Below are positions 25,649 to 36,586 of a stretch of 64,000 nt of DNA, piece after piece. The translations under genes and the position numbers were made by a program. Position 1 is the first letter of the stretch. Each line of letters starts with the position of its first letter. Origin of the DNA: Synergistetes bacterium ADurb.Bin155 (lineage in GTDB: Bacteria > Synergistota > Synergistia > Synergistales > Thermovirgaceae); contig MWDE01000012.1 in NCBI GenBank assembly GCA_002070395.1, positions 1 through 64,000 of the forward strand. The letters run 5' to 3'. The notes beneath the pieces are model-generated. The model worked only from the letters and a program-made list of their open reading frames with translations, was not told the DNA's origin and made no database searches.

Positions 25649-27119
25649 TGCCGCCCTCCACCCTCTTTTCCAGCAGGGAGATCCTGTGCTCGACCTGTTC
25701 CAGGGTCCCCTGGGCCTCGAGCCTGTACTTGTCCCAGGGGCTGTCATGAATGGGCCTCAGGAACAACCGGGCCCTGAACTCTTCCTCCCAGGAGTGGAGG
25801 AAGTTCTGGGCGACGAAGGAGGCCACAGCGGGGTGCAGTTCGAGGAGGAGAGCCTCGGGACGGCCCGACAGGATCACCTTCCTGATGAAACGCTTCACCG
25901 ACAGGGCGACGCTCTCCTCGCGGGTCACCACCCCCGTCCCGCCGCAGAAGGGGCACCCCCTCGTGAAGGAGGACCTTATGTCCGTGCGGGCCCTCTTCCT
26001 GGTCAGCTCCACAAGCCCAAGGCCGGTGACACCGAAGACCCTCGCCCTGGCCCGATCGTTCCTGAACAGGTCCCTCAGCGTTCCCAGAAGTTCCCTTTGG
26101 TCCTCTTCGTCCTCCATGTCGATGAAATCGATGACCACGATCCCCCCCAGGGCCCTCAGCCTCAACTGTCGCGCGATCTCCCGGGCCGACTCCAGGTTCG
26201 TCCTCAGGATGGTGCTCCTGGGGTCACCCCCGCCGGTGTACTTCCCCGTGTTCACGTCGATCACCGTCAGCGCCTCGGTCTGGTCTATAACGAGGTAGGC
26301 CCCCGACCCCAGCCATACCTTCCTGTCGAGAGCCGATTCCAGGTCCTTCTCAATGCCCCAGAATTCGAAGAGGGGTATGTTGCCTCTGTGGAGGATCACT
26401 TCCGGTGGTGCCCAGCTGGGAGGGAACCGTTCGAGGAAGGAGAGGATATGGTTGTACTCCTCCTCGCTGTCGACGATGATCTCGTCCACCGCGCCGAAGG
26501 GTTCGTCCCTGAGGATACGCCCCACCAAGCCAAGGTCCTGGTAGATGAGGCAAGGCGCGTCCTGTTCCCGGGCGGTGCTGACGATGCTCTTCCATTGCTG
26601 GACCAGGTTTTCCAGGTCCATTTCAAGGGCCTCCCGGTCCACACCCTCGGCGGCGGTCCTGATGATGACCCCGAAACCGTCGGGCCTGATCTCCCGCGCC
26701 AGGGATCTCAGAGTCTCCCTGCGTTCCTCGGGGATACGCCTCGAGACGCCCGTCTCGCCGCCCCCCGGCACCAGGACGAGGAACCTCCCGGGAAGGGACA
26801 GCCTCGTGGTGACCCTGGCCCCCTTGCCCTTCCTGGCGGTCTTGGTCACCTGGACCAGGAGCTCGGTGTTCTGCTTCACCACGCTCCCCCGGGCGTCCTC
26901 GAGGTACAAAAAGGCGTTACGGCCCTCCCCGAGGTTGAGAAAGGCCGCGTTCATCCCTGGGAGGACGCTGTCGACCCTGGCCTTGTAGATATCACCGCTC
27001 CGCTGGCGGTCCCACATCCGTTCCACGAATATCTCGTTGAGACGGCCGCCCTCGACGACGGCGACCCTTGTCTCCTCTGGGTCGATCACGTTGGCGAAGA
27101 TCTTCCTTTCGGAGATCAT
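25623..27119 (-). CDS. rng: Ribonuclease G/E family endoribonuclease
   Basis: A 498-residue RNase G-type enzyme that cuts single-stranded RNA in rRNA maturation or mRNA decay. An S1-like domain spans about 37-115 (SGDIYKARVDSVLPGMNAAFLN). Catalytic aspartates are D288 (TVIDVNTGKYTGG) and D331 (VVIDFIDMEDEED), and the zinc link is C389-x2-C392. There is no long C-terminal scaffold as in enterobacterial RNase E, so it is G-type. Its ATG overlaps the preceding gene's stop (ATGA). Confidence 0.93.
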   Translation of the reverse strand: MISERKIFANVIDPEETRVAVVEGGRLNEIFVERMWDRQRSGDIYKARVDSVLPGMNAAFLNLGEGRNAFLYLEDARGSVVKQNTELLVQVTKTARKGKGARVTTRLSLPGRFLVLVPGGGETGVSRRIPEERRETLRSLAREIRPDGFGVIIRTAAEGVDREALEMDLENLVQQWKSIVSTAREQDAPCLIYQDLGLVGRILRDEPFGAVDEIIVDSEEEYNHILSFLERFPPSWAPPEVILHRGNIPLFEFWGIEKDLESALDRKVWLGSGAYLVIDQTEALTVIDVNTGKYTGGGDPRSTILRTNLESAREIARQLRLRALGGIVVIDFIDMEDEEDQRELLGTLRDLFRNDRARARVFGVTGLGLVELTRKRARTDIRSSFTRGCPFCGGTGVVTREESVALSVKRFIRKVILSGRPEALLLELHPAVASFVAQNFLHSWEEEFRARLFLRPIHDSPWDKYRLEAQGTLEQVEHRISLLEKRVEGGIVHRTDPS

Positions 27120-27722
27120 CCCCGCTCACTCCCTTCGCAGGCCAGGGGGGTGACCTCCCCCTCCAACCAGCCGCCCACGGCCAGCCTCGTGACCAGGAGT
27201 TCGCTCCAGGAGCGCACCAACCCTTCATCCACGAGGCTTTTTACGATCGTGCCGCCGCCGACCTGTCCCGGCGACGCCACCGCCACGTCCACCCACCCCT
27301 CCGAGGCCGAAATGTCCAGAATCCCTTCTACGGGGACCCACCCGTCGTCCACCATGGCCCTGGCCCTTTCAAAAGCCCGGGGGTCCCTGAAAAATACCCC
27401 GTAGAGGGCGGCGGCGCACTCCTCGTTGAGGCGGGGCCTCCCCTCGACGACACCGTACCGGCACACGGTAACGCCGCCGGGAAGATACCCGTTGATGGCT
27501 TCACCGAGGCGCTTTTCCCAGTTCTCGATCCATACTTCCAGAGGTTCCGCCAGGGCCGGGACGCCCACGGGGAGGGCGGGCCCCAGGCTTATCTTAGGTC
27601 GGGGGCTCATGCCCTCGGTCAGCTGCACCCTCGCGCCGGCCCTCCGAAGGGCGCGGCAGAAGAGCGCCGGCATCTCCACATGGGGCACGAAGCAGACCCG
27701 CCCCCTCTTGGAAAAGATCATC

Positions 27723-27736
<14 letters not shown>
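27116..27736 (-). CDS. Radical SAM-associated protein of the TIGR03936/DUF2344 family
   Basis: 206 residues, beginning MARVRMIFSKRGRVCFVPHVEMPALFCRALRR and carrying SPRPKISLGPALPVG, the hallmarks of the family that accompanies or is fused to a B12-binding radical SAM protein. Here the partner is the gene just upstream, overlapping it by 14 bases, and rng follows with an ATGA overlap. The trio is common in anaerobes. The biochemical role is not known; a link to RNA modification or processing is only inferred from the rng association. Confidence 0.85.
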
Positions 27737-29522
<1,786 letters not shown>

Positions 29523-29542
29523 AAAAAACCTCCACCGAAAGG

Positions 29543-30658
29543 TCACTCATATTGAGGCCTCGACGAGACATGGATGCTTTGGACCAGCCCGAGGGCGGCC
29601 CCCAGGGAGACCATGGAACTCCCCCCGTAGCTGACGAAGGGCAGGGCCAGGCCTGTGACCGGGGCTATCCCCACCGCCATGGCGATGTTCTCGAAAAGCT
29701 GGAACCATATCCATGCCGAGACCGCTTCCACAAGGATCCTTGCCCTGGGGTCTCCCGACTTGGCCGACGTACTGAGCATCCTCCACAACAGTATCGCGAA
29801 GAGGGCGAGGACGAGGGAGGCGCCGGCAAAACCGAATTCCTCGGAGAAGACACTGAAGACGAAGTCCGTGTGAGCCTCGGGCAGAAAATGGAGTCGGCTC
29901 TGCGTACCCTGGAGGAAGCCCTTCCCGAAAAATCCGCCGGCCCCGACGGCTATCCTGGACTGGATGACGTTGTAACCCGCCCCCAAGGGGTCGATGGACG
30001 GGTTGAGGAAGACCAGCATCCTCAGCTTCTGGTACTCCTTGAGCATCGACCACCCCAACGGGAGGGAAAGAAGCGCGACCCCCGCCAGCAGCAGGATATA
30101 CTTGCGGGGCATCCCGGCCAGGACAAGGGCCACGAAGATCATGAAGGCGTAGACCACCACCCCCCCCAAGTCGGGCTGCAGCAGCACCGGCACGACGACG
30201 AGGGATGAGAGCAGTATGGCCCCGGAGATGTTGACCAAGGTCTTCGGGGGGTAGCGGCAGAGGAAAACGGCCAACACGATCGAGAGGGACAGTTTCGCCG
30301 GTTCCGAGGGCTGGAACCGGAAGGCCCCGAAGTCGAACCAGCTCGTCGCCCCCTTCGCGGTGTAGCCCGCCACAAGGACCGCCACAAGGGACAAAAGCAC
30401 TCCGCCGTAGATCCAGTATCCGTACTTAAGCGCCCGTTCGTGCCCAAAAGCGAAGGCTGCGGCGAAGGCGACCGCCCCAAGGGCGCACCACGCCGATTGC
30501 TTGAGGGCCATGTCCAACGCCACCCCGCCTTTCCCGGCGAGGGCGCTGTAGATGGACAGGACACCGATGACCATGAGGGGGACGACCGCGGCGACGAGGA
30601 CCCTGTCGATATCCTTCAGCCTGGACAGTTCTACCCGCAGTTGCCCAAGGACCGTCAT
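29543..30658 (-). CDS. rodA: Peptidoglycan glycosyltransferase RodA
   Basis: SEDS-family glycan polymerase of the elongation machinery, 371 residues with about ten membrane segments. Conserved stretches include GATSWFDFGAFRFQPSEPAK, the VLLQPDLGG segment, GGFFGKGFLQGTQ, LPEAHTDFVFSVFSEEFG and the final LPFVSYGGSSM. The assignment to RodA rather than FtsW rests on its place with mreBCD, mrdA and minCDE. Its ATG overlaps the minE stop (ATGA). Confidence 0.93.
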   Translation of the reverse strand: MTVLGQLRVELSRLKDIDRVLVAAVVPLMVIGVLSIYSALAGKGGVALDMALKQSAWCALGAVAFAAAFAFGHERALKYGYWIYGGVLLSLVAVLVAGYTAKGATSWFDFGAFRFQPSEPAKLSLSIVLAVFLCRYPPKTLVNISGAILLSSLVVVPVLLQPDLGGVVVYAFMIFVALVLAGMPRKYILLLAGVALLSLPLGWSMLKEYQKLRMLVFLNPSIDPLGAGYNVIQSRIAVGAGGFFGKGFLQGTQSRLHFLPEAHTDFVFSVFSEEFGFAGASLVLALFAILLWRMLSTSAKSGDPRARILVEAVSAWIWFQLFENIAMAVGIAPVTGLALPFVSYGGSSMVSLGAALGLVQSIHVSSRPQYE

Positions 30659-30930
30659 TTATCTCTCTTCCTGGGATGCTTCCTTTTGACCTCTATCACC
30701 GGTATGCTCGCCACGAGGGCCACGGACCTCCCGTCCCTCTCGAGGTCCATCTCGATGCCCTCTTCGTTGATGACCATGTAATTGTTTATGACCTTTATCA
30801 GGTCTTTCCTTATCCGCTCCATGGTGTCCGGTGAGATATCGGCCCTGTCGTGGATCAGGACCAGCTGCAACCTCTCACGGGCTGACTGCCTGGGCGTCTC
30901 CTTGCGGAAGAACCTGTCGAGGAATCCCAT
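30655..30930 (-). CDS. minE: Cell division topological specificity factor MinE
   Basis: 91 residues. An N-terminal amphipathic MGFLDRFF membrane-targeting segment precedes the MinD-contacting region (ARERLQLVLIHDRADISP) and a C-terminal dimerisation domain. MinE stimulates MinD ATPase and drives pole-to-pole oscillation so that the Z-ring forms at midcell. GTG 30933 or ATG 30930 could start; ATG has the better distance from GGGAGGGG. Presence of MinE rather than DivIVA supports an oscillating, Gram-negative-type Min system. Confidence 0.93.
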   Translation of the reverse strand: MGFLDRFFRKETPRQSARERLQLVLIHDRADISPDTMERIRKDLIKVINNYMVINEEGIEMDLERDGRSVALVASIPVIEVKRKHPRKRDK

Positions 30931-30933
30931 CAC

Positions 30934-31749
30934 CTAGCCCCTCCCTTCCCGGCGTCCAAAAAGCTTGATGAAGTTCGCGAATAGGCCTTTCTCCTCCAGG
31001 TCGTCCAGATCCTGGAGAGGGATGTCCCTCCCCAGTATCCTGCCGGCGATCTTCTCGAAGGCCCTCGAGGCCGGGGAGGTGTTGGACAGGGCCAGGGGTT
31101 CACCCCTGTTGGTGGACACGACGACGGTCTCATCCTCCGGTATGATCCCGATCATGTCCACAGCGAGGATCTCCCTCACGTCGGAGACGCCCAGCATCTT
31201 CCCCTTGCGGACCATATCAGGCCTGACCCGGTTAACGATGAGGTTGATGGACCTTTTGCCGAAGGACTCCAGGAGCCCGATGATCCTGTCGGCATCCCTC
31301 ACCGAGGAGACCTCGGGCGTCGCCACCACCAGGGCTTCATCGGCACCGGCGGAGGCGTTTCGAAAACCCGATTCTATCCCCGCCGGGCTGTCGACCAGGA
31401 CAAAGTCGTACTCGCCCCTCAGGGAGTCGCAGAGGCCCTTCATCTCGTCGGAGGTCACGGCATCCTTGGTCCTCGTCTGCGCGGCGGGAAGAAGAAAGAG
31501 GTTCTCGACACGTTTGTCCCGCACGAGGGCCTGGGGCAGTTTGCACGTCCCCTCGATGACATCGACCATGTTGTACACTATCCTGTTCTCCAGGCCCATT
31601 ACGACGTCAAGGTTACGGAGGCCGATATCGGCATCCATCGCGACGACCTTGAAACCTTCCATGGCGAGCCGGGCGGAGAGGTTGGCCGTGACGGTGGTTT
31701 TTCCCACCCCCCCCTTCCCCGAAGTTACTACGATGACGCGGGTTTCCAT
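30934..31749 (-). CDS. minD: Septum site-determining ATPase MinD
   Basis: 271 residues with the deviant Walker A KGGVGKTT at about 12-19, the DADIGLRNLD switch and the VLVDSPAGIESG Walker B region. A C-terminal amphipathic helix (GLFANFIKLFGRR) anchors it to membrane. The frame extends to 31863, but the ATG at 31749 has GGAGGA 8 bases upstream and matches the family start; the longer form would overlap minC. It recruits MinC and is displaced by MinE, whose gene is next. Confidence 0.95.
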   Translation of the reverse strand: METRVIVVTSGKGGVGKTTVTANLSARLAMEGFKVVAMDADIGLRNLDVVMGLENRIVYNMVDVIEGTCKLPQALVRDKRVENLFLLPAAQTRTKDAVTSDEMKGLCDSLRGEYDFVLVDSPAGIESGFRNASAGADEALVVATPEVSSVRDADRIIGLLESFGKRSINLIVNRVRPDMVRKGKMLGVSDVREILAVDMIGIIPEDETVVVSTNRGEPLALSNTSPASRAFEKIAGRILGRDIPLQDLDDLEEKGLFANFIKLFGRREGRG

Positions 31750-31796
31750 GCGCGATTCCTCCGTTTCGGCCGATGGGCCGTCTTTTTTCATGCTCA

Positions 31797-32477
31797 TCAC
31801 GGGACTATCTCCCTGACCACGATCGAACCATCGAGGATCCTCATGCTGACCGTCTTGTTCCACCAGGGGCAGTCTTCGGTCATGTAACTGATCCTGTCGC
31901 CGATCCTAACCTGGTTCGCCTCGAAGTGCCCACTCACAATAAAGGCCTCTTCGGGAGCGGTCAGCCCCGCGTGGGCCAGCCCGCGGAGGCGGCCCAGGAC
32001 GAGGACGGACCTGCCGGCGAAGACCTCGGCCCCTTCGTTGACGTTGCCGAGGACCATGACATCGCCGTCGTGTTCCACTTTTCTGCCGGACCTCAGGGAT
32101 TCATCCACCACGAGGCTTTCCGCGACGGGCCGCACAGGCGCGGGTGCTTCCGTTTCGGGAGCGGGGGAAAAGAGAGCAAAACCCTCCCTTTTCATCCAGG
32201 ACCTGACGTCTTCCCCCTCAGGGGACCACGACAGGACCGACGCCCCCGCCGGCAACAGGACGGTCTCCACGATGGAAAAGATATCATCCCTGCCCCAACC
32301 CTCCCCCTTGATCTCGACGACGACGGGGGCATCCTTGAGGATAGCAGCGGCCTTTTCGAGAAAGGCCCCCGCCTGGGCCCGGGCGCCCCGCCCCTTCAAA
32401 CCCCGGGGGACGATAAGCCTGAGATGTTCACCCTCCCCTTTCAATTCCAGTATATCCTTGACGTTCCTGGCGGTCAT
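31797..32477 (-). CDS. minC: Septum site-determining protein MinC
   Basis: 226 residues. A divergent N-terminal FtsZ-antagonist domain, a Pro/Ala-rich linker near 105-120, and a well-conserved C-terminal beta-helix (SGRKVEHDGDVMVLGNVN, then LVLGRLRGLAHAG) that binds MinD and dimerises. The ATG at 32477 has GGAGGG upstream. Order minC-minD-minE follows mrdA by 26 bases, so placement of division and wall elongation are expressed together. Confidence 0.93.
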   Translation of the reverse strand: MTARNVKDILELKGEGEHLRLIVPRGLKGRGARAQAGAFLEKAAAILKDAPVVVEIKGEGWGRDDIFSIVETVLLPAGASVLSWSPEGEDVRSWMKREGFALFSPAPETEAPAPVRPVAESLVVDESLRSGRKVEHDGDVMVLGNVNEGAEVFAGRSVLVLGRLRGLAHAGLTAPEEAFIVSGHFEANQVRIGDRISYMTEDCPWWNKTVSMRILDGSIVVREIVP

Positions 32478-32503
32478 CGTTTCCCTCCGTCGCGCATTTT
32501 TTG

Positions 32504-34240
32504 TCAGTCAAATTTACAGAGGTACCCCAGGAGCTCCCCCACGACGGGACCCGCCGCGGAACTTCCGTGAAGCCCGGCCTCGACGAGGGCCACAGCCACG
32601 TACCTCGGGTTCTCCACCGGCGCGTAACCCACGAACCAGGCGTGGTCGTCGCCGTGGGGATTCTGGGCGGTGCCGGTCTTCCCCGCCACGGAAACACCGT
32701 ACTCGCCGGCCCGGCGTCCCGTACCCCTGAGGACCGCCTCTTCGACGCCCTGTCGGACGATCGGCAGGGGTTTTTCCGGAAGCCTTGCCGACACCCCCTC
32801 CTCGGCCCCTTCCAGGAGCCTCGGCGTTACCAGGTACCCGCCGTTGGCAATGGCGGCGTAGATCCTGGCCAACTGGATCGGGGTCAGGAGAAGAAACCCC
32901 TGGCCGATGGAGTAGTTGGCCGTGTCGCCGGGGTACCATTTTTCCCGGAAGCGTTCCAGCTTCCAGGCCGGCCCCGCCACGTTGCCCCGTGCCTCACCGG
33001 GAAGATCTATGCCCGTCGGTTCTCCGACACCGAAGGCGGAGGCCCACTTCACCAGTTTGTCGATGCCCACCCTGAGGCCCGCCTGGTAGAAGAAAACATC
33101 ACAGGAGTCGCGGAGCCCCGTCACAACGTTGACGGGACCGTGTCCCCCTTCCCTCTTCCAGCACCGGAAGAGCCTGTTCCCCACCCTCATACCGCCGGTG
33201 CAGGTGAAGGTGGTGCTCCTGGTCACGGCATTCTCGGCCAGCGCCGCGAAGGCCGGCACGACCTTGAAGGTCGAGGCCGGCGGGTAAGTGCCGGCGATCA
33301 CCCTGTTGAGCATGGGCCGGAGGGGATCCCTGACCAGTTCGTCCCACTCCCTGCCGGAGATGCCCCAGGCCAGGGGATTGGCGTCGAACCCGGGCGACGA
33401 AAAGAGGACCTTCACGTCGCCGTTGTGGACATCCATGGCGAACACCGCCCCCGCCCTTCCCGCCATCAGTTCCGAGGCGAGCCTCTGGGCCCCGAGGTCC
33501 AGGGCCAGCTGGAGGTCTTCACCCCGTTGTGGCTCGAGGTAGGCCACCCTCTTCACCTTCCTGCCCCTGGCATCGACCTCCAGGGCTTCCTCGCCGGGCG
33601 TACCCCTGAGGAGTCCCTCGTAGTACTCCTCGATCCCCCCCTTGCCGACGAAATCCCCCCCCCGGTAGTCACCAGGGGCATAGCGCTGCAATTCCTCCCG
33701 GGTCACCTCGCCGACGTACCCCATTACGTGGGCTACCAGGGGGCCGGCGGGGTAGACCCTCCTCCAGACAGGAACCGGTATCAGTTGGCCCGGGAAGTCA
33801 GGGGCGCTCACCAGGGAGGAGAGCTGCGCCAGGGTCAGGTTCGGCAGGAGGGTCACCGCCCTGTAGGGAACGGTGTACTCCTTTGTCACCCTCGCCAGCA
33901 TCAGACCCTCGTCCAGGGGGATGCCCCTGGCCTTTAGGAAGCGGCTCACCTCGGCGGCGGTCTCACGGTTCCGCAGGTCCAGCGGGTAGACCATGAGATC
34001 AAAGGTCTGGACATTAGTGGCCAGGACTGTCCCGTTGGCGTCAAGCACCCTCCCCCGGGCCGGGGCCATCCTCACCAGTCGCAGCCTGTTCCTGGCCGCC
34101 AGGTTGACGTAAAGGTCGGCCTGGAGGACCTGGAGCCTGAAAAGGACCGCCAGCAGGAGCACCAGGGAGAGCATCACCAGGATCCTCCAGATGCTGAGCC
34201 TCGTCAGGAGAGACCTCCTAATGCCTGGCATTATCCTCAT
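32504..34240 (-). CDS. mrdA: Penicillin-binding protein 2 (elongation transpeptidase)
   Basis: Class B PBP, 578 residues. One N-terminal membrane anchor (about 18-38), a pedestal domain with ARGRVLDANG, and a transpeptidase domain with the catalytic S323-T-F-K326, S379-C-D381 (SxD rather than SxN, as expected for PBP2) and K521-T-G523. It cross-links the glycan made by RodA. It overlaps mreD by 23 bases. The gene order mreBCD-mrdA is standard, with rodA displaced downstream of minE. Confidence 0.95.
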   Translation of the reverse strand: MRIMPGIRRSLLTRLSIWRILVMLSLVLLLAVLFRLQVLQADLYVNLAARNRLRLVRMAPARGRVLDANGTVLATNVQTFDLMVYPLDLRNRETAAEVSRFLKARGIPLDEGLMLARVTKEYTVPYRAVTLLPNLTLAQLSSLVSAPDFPGQLIPVPVWRRVYPAGPLVAHVMGYVGEVTREELQRYAPGDYRGGDFVGKGGIEEYYEGLLRGTPGEEALEVDARGRKVKRVAYLEPQRGEDLQLALDLGAQRLASELMAGRAGAVFAMDVHNGDVKVLFSSPGFDANPLAWGISGREWDELVRDPLRPMLNRVIAGTYPPASTFKVVPAFAALAENAVTRSTTFTCTGGMRVGNRLFRCWKREGGHGPVNVVTGLRDSCDVFFYQAGLRVGIDKLVKWASAFGVGEPTGIDLPGEARGNVAGPAWKLERFREKWYPGDTANYSIGQGFLLLTPIQLARIYAAIANGGYLVTPRLLEGAEEGVSARLPEKPLPIVRQGVEEAVLRGTGRRAGEYGVSVAGKTGTAQNPHGDDHAWFVGYAPVENPRYVAVALVEAGLHGSSAAGPVVGELLGYLCKFD

Positions 34241-34685
34241 CCATCCCCGCCGCTACCGCGAGGGCCGCCGCTATTATCACGGGTACGGCGGAACACAACT
34301 GGAAGACCAGGGCCCCGGTGAGGGAACCCCGGAACCCTCCCCAGAAGATGAACCTCACCAGGCTCGCAAAAAACTGCGCCGAAAAGGCGAGGAGGAAAAA
34401 AAGACCGGCGTTCCTCCCCGGGTAAGGGATGTGGTTCCAGGCCACGACACAGAGGGCGGCGAGAAAAGCGTAGACGGCCCCAGTAAAGCCGGGGAGGGAG
34501 GTCCACCGGAGGTCCCAGAACAAACCACCCACAAGGGCAGGCCATATCACGGGGGATGCTTCCCTGGGGTTTTTCGTCACCCTGTAGATCAGAAAGACCA
34601 GGAATAGGTCGGGCGCAAGGAACCTCTCCGAGAGAAGCGCCTGGAAAAGGTCCTGGAGATACCAAAGGCCGATGAGGGGCATCAT
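34218..34685 (-). CDS. mreD: Rod shape-determining protein MreD
   Basis: A 155-residue integral membrane protein with about five hydrophobic segments; low sequence conservation is normal for MreD, and the call leans on its position between mreC and mrdA. Motif-like stretches are LAPDLFLVFLIYRV, GGLFWDLRW and GFTGAVYAFLA. Start ATG-ATG at 34685, two bases after the mreC stop. It links MreC to the elongasome in the membrane. Confidence 0.88.
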   Translation of the reverse strand: MMPLIGLWYLQDLFQALLSERFLAPDLFLVFLIYRVTKNPREASPVIWPALVGGLFWDLRWTSLPGFTGAVYAFLAALCVVAWNHIPYPGRNAGLFFLLAFSAQFFASLVRFIFWGGFRGSLTGALVFQLCSAVPVIIAAALAVAAGMDEDNARH

Positions 34686-34686
34686 G

Positions 34687-35460
34687 TCAGGGTCTCCCCC
34701 CGGTCATGACGAGGAGGGAATCCATGACCGAGAAATCAACGCCGGGCAAGACCCGGTAGACCCTGAAACCGTCCTCGATCGTGGGAGGGGCGTCGGAGAT
34801 CTCCCCCACGGGCAACCCCGCTGGGAGAATATCGCTCACCGGGGCCGTGCTCAACCGCATCCCGGAGCGGAGGCCCTTCTCCTCAGGTATATAAAGGAGC
34901 TGGACGCCGCCCCTGCCGTCCCCGGTCAGAACACCGAGGTCCCTGGTCTCCTCGACCACCACCGGGACCATCAACCCCGTCGATGTCAGAAGGTCCACCC
35001 AGGAATGGCCGGCGAACACCCGCGAGACCCTGCCCGCCAGGAAACCCTTCCAAAGGGCCGGCATTCCCGCCTTGACCCCGTCATTGGAACCCCTGCCGAC
35101 CCTGACCTCAGTCCACCAGAATGCCGGCGGCCTGGCGTCGATCCAGGCATGGACAAGGCCCGGGGCGGGCGAGACCACCACGTCGGGCCTCTCCTGGAGG
35201 GTGGCCCTCAACCGTGCGTTCTCGAACTCCAGGTCTCTGACCCTCTCCTGCAGCTTCTTCTGTCCGCCGGCCCATGAAACGCCCTCGGAGACCAGCCGGC
35301 GGGTCCAGAGGGCAGGCCGTTCCGGGTACTCCAGGATGACGGCCGCCAGTTCCGACACCTTGTATGTCACCGGTGACCCGAATGAAACGGCAAGGAAAAG
35401 CAACCCTATGAAAGTAGCCGCCAGACCGTGAAGCCATGCGGAAGATACTCCCTTGAGCAA
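34687..35460 (-). CDS. mreC: Rod shape-determining protein MreC
   Basis: 257 residues: a single N-terminal membrane segment (about 12-32), a short coiled coil (QKKLQERVRDLEFENARLRATL) and a periplasmic two-barrel domain containing the SNDGVKAGMPAL motif and a second LLVMTGG-ending half. MreC connects cytoplasmic MreB filaments with PBP2. The start is TTG 35460, with GGGGTG five bases upstream. It follows mreB after a 63-base gap with no gene. Confidence 0.92.
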   Translation of the reverse strand: MLKGVSSAWLHGLAATFIGLLFLAVSFGSPVTYKVSELAAVILEYPERPALWTRRLVSEGVSWAGGQKKLQERVRDLEFENARLRATLQERPDVVVSPAPGLVHAWIDARPPAFWWTEVRVGRGSNDGVKAGMPALWKGFLAGRVSRVFAGHSWVDLLTSTGLMVPVVVEETRDLGVLTGDGRGGVQLLYIPEEKGLRSGMRLSTAPVSDILPAGLPVGEISDAPPTIEDGFRVYRVLPGVDFSVMDSLLVMTGGRP

Positions 35461-35523
35461 TTCGACACCCCGGTTTTCATAGATCTGCGCTCTTTTCCCT
35501 TGTCACCGGCCCGAGTCTCGATG

Positions 35524-36579
35524 TCACCGTACCCCGTGACCCACCGAAACGAGGATCTTTTTCATGTAATCGAACCGGTCGAGCAACTTCGCTATCCCGT
35601 CGGCCACGGCGAGGAGGGGCCTTTCGGCAGTCAGGACCGGCACTTTCAGGTCCTGGGAGATCCTCTTCCCCAACCCTTCGAGGAGGGCTGCGCCGCCGGA
35701 AAGGACAAGCCCCTGGTCCGCAATATCCCTCGCCAGTTCCGGGGGGGTCCGTTCCAGTGTCTCCCGTACCATCTCGATGATCCTGGTCAGGACGGGGTTC
35801 AGCGCCTCTCTGACTTCGGTATTGGAGATCCTGATGCCCTTCGGGAGCCCGTCCTTGAGATTCCTGCCCCTCACCTCGAACTCCTTCTCGGAGTTCATGG
35901 GCAGGGCGGATCCTATGGCGTTCTTCAGCTCTCCGGCGGTGGCGGATCCAATGGATAGGGTGTAGTTCTGCCTCATCATGTTTATCAGGGCGGCATCCAT
36001 CTCGTCGCCGGCCACCCTCAGGGAGTTGCTCACCACCACACCGCTCAGGGAGAGGACCGCCACCTCGCTCGTGCCGCCGCCGACATCGACGATCATGTTC
36101 CCCCTGGGCTCGTCGATGGGCAATCCCACCCCGATGGCCGCGGCGACGGGCTCTTCGACCACGTAGACTTCTCTGGCACCCCCGTCGAGGGTGGCGTCAA
36201 TGAAGGCCTTGCGCTCCACCTCGGTGATATCGACGGGGGTGCTGATGATGACCCTGGGGTGCCCCATGGGGCGGATACCGTTGTTTGCCAGCGACAGAAA
36301 GTGCCTGATCAGCGCGCCCGTCATTTCGAAGTCCCCGATAACGCCGCTCTGGACAGGCTGTACGGTCTCTACGCCTATGGGAGTCTTTCCTGCCATGGCC
36401 TTGGCTTCGATGCCGTAGGCGATGATCTCCTTGTTGCTCCTCCTGCTGGCCTTGCGGAAGGCGATCACCGAAGGCTCATTCATCGTCACACCCTTGCCTT
36501 TGACGCAGATCACGATGTTGGTCGTTCCAAGATCGACGCCTATATCCTTGCCGAATAGGCCGGAGAAGGGACCGAACAC
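35524..36579 (-). CDS. mreB: Rod shape-determining actin homologue MreB
   Basis: A 351-residue actin-fold ATPase forming filaments that orient wall synthesis. Phosphate-1 DIGVDLGTTN lies near the start, with VDVGGGTSEVAVLSL as phosphate-2 and GGAALLEGL in the adenosine region. The frame is open to 36792, but conserved sequence begins at the GTG near 36579; a GGTGAGG site lies five bases upstream and overlaps the radC stop. GTG 36582 is an alternative. It begins the mreBCD-mrdA block. Confidence 0.93.
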   Translation of the reverse strand: MFGPFSGLFGKDIGVDLGTTNIVICVKGKGVTMNEPSVIAFRKASRRSNKEIIAYGIEAKAMAGKTPIGVETVQPVQSGVIGDFEMTGALIRHFLSLANNGIRPMGHPRVIISTPVDITEVERKAFIDATLDGGAREVYVVEEPVAAAIGVGLPIDEPRGNMIVDVGGGTSEVAVLSLSGVVVSNSLRVAGDEMDAALINMMRQNYTLSIGSATAGELKNAIGSALPMNSEKEFEVRGRNLKDGLPKGIRISNTEVREALNPVLTRIIEMVRETLERTPPELARDIADQGLVLSGGAALLEGLGKRISQDLKVPVLTAERPLLAVADGIAKLLDRFDYMKKILVSVGHGVR

Positions 36580-36586
36580 CACTACC

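Noticed and set aside
32504-34240. Loss of the SxN motif in PBP2 (SCD found)
   Set aside because: SxD is usual for the PBP2/MrdA class, so it is not an anomaly.
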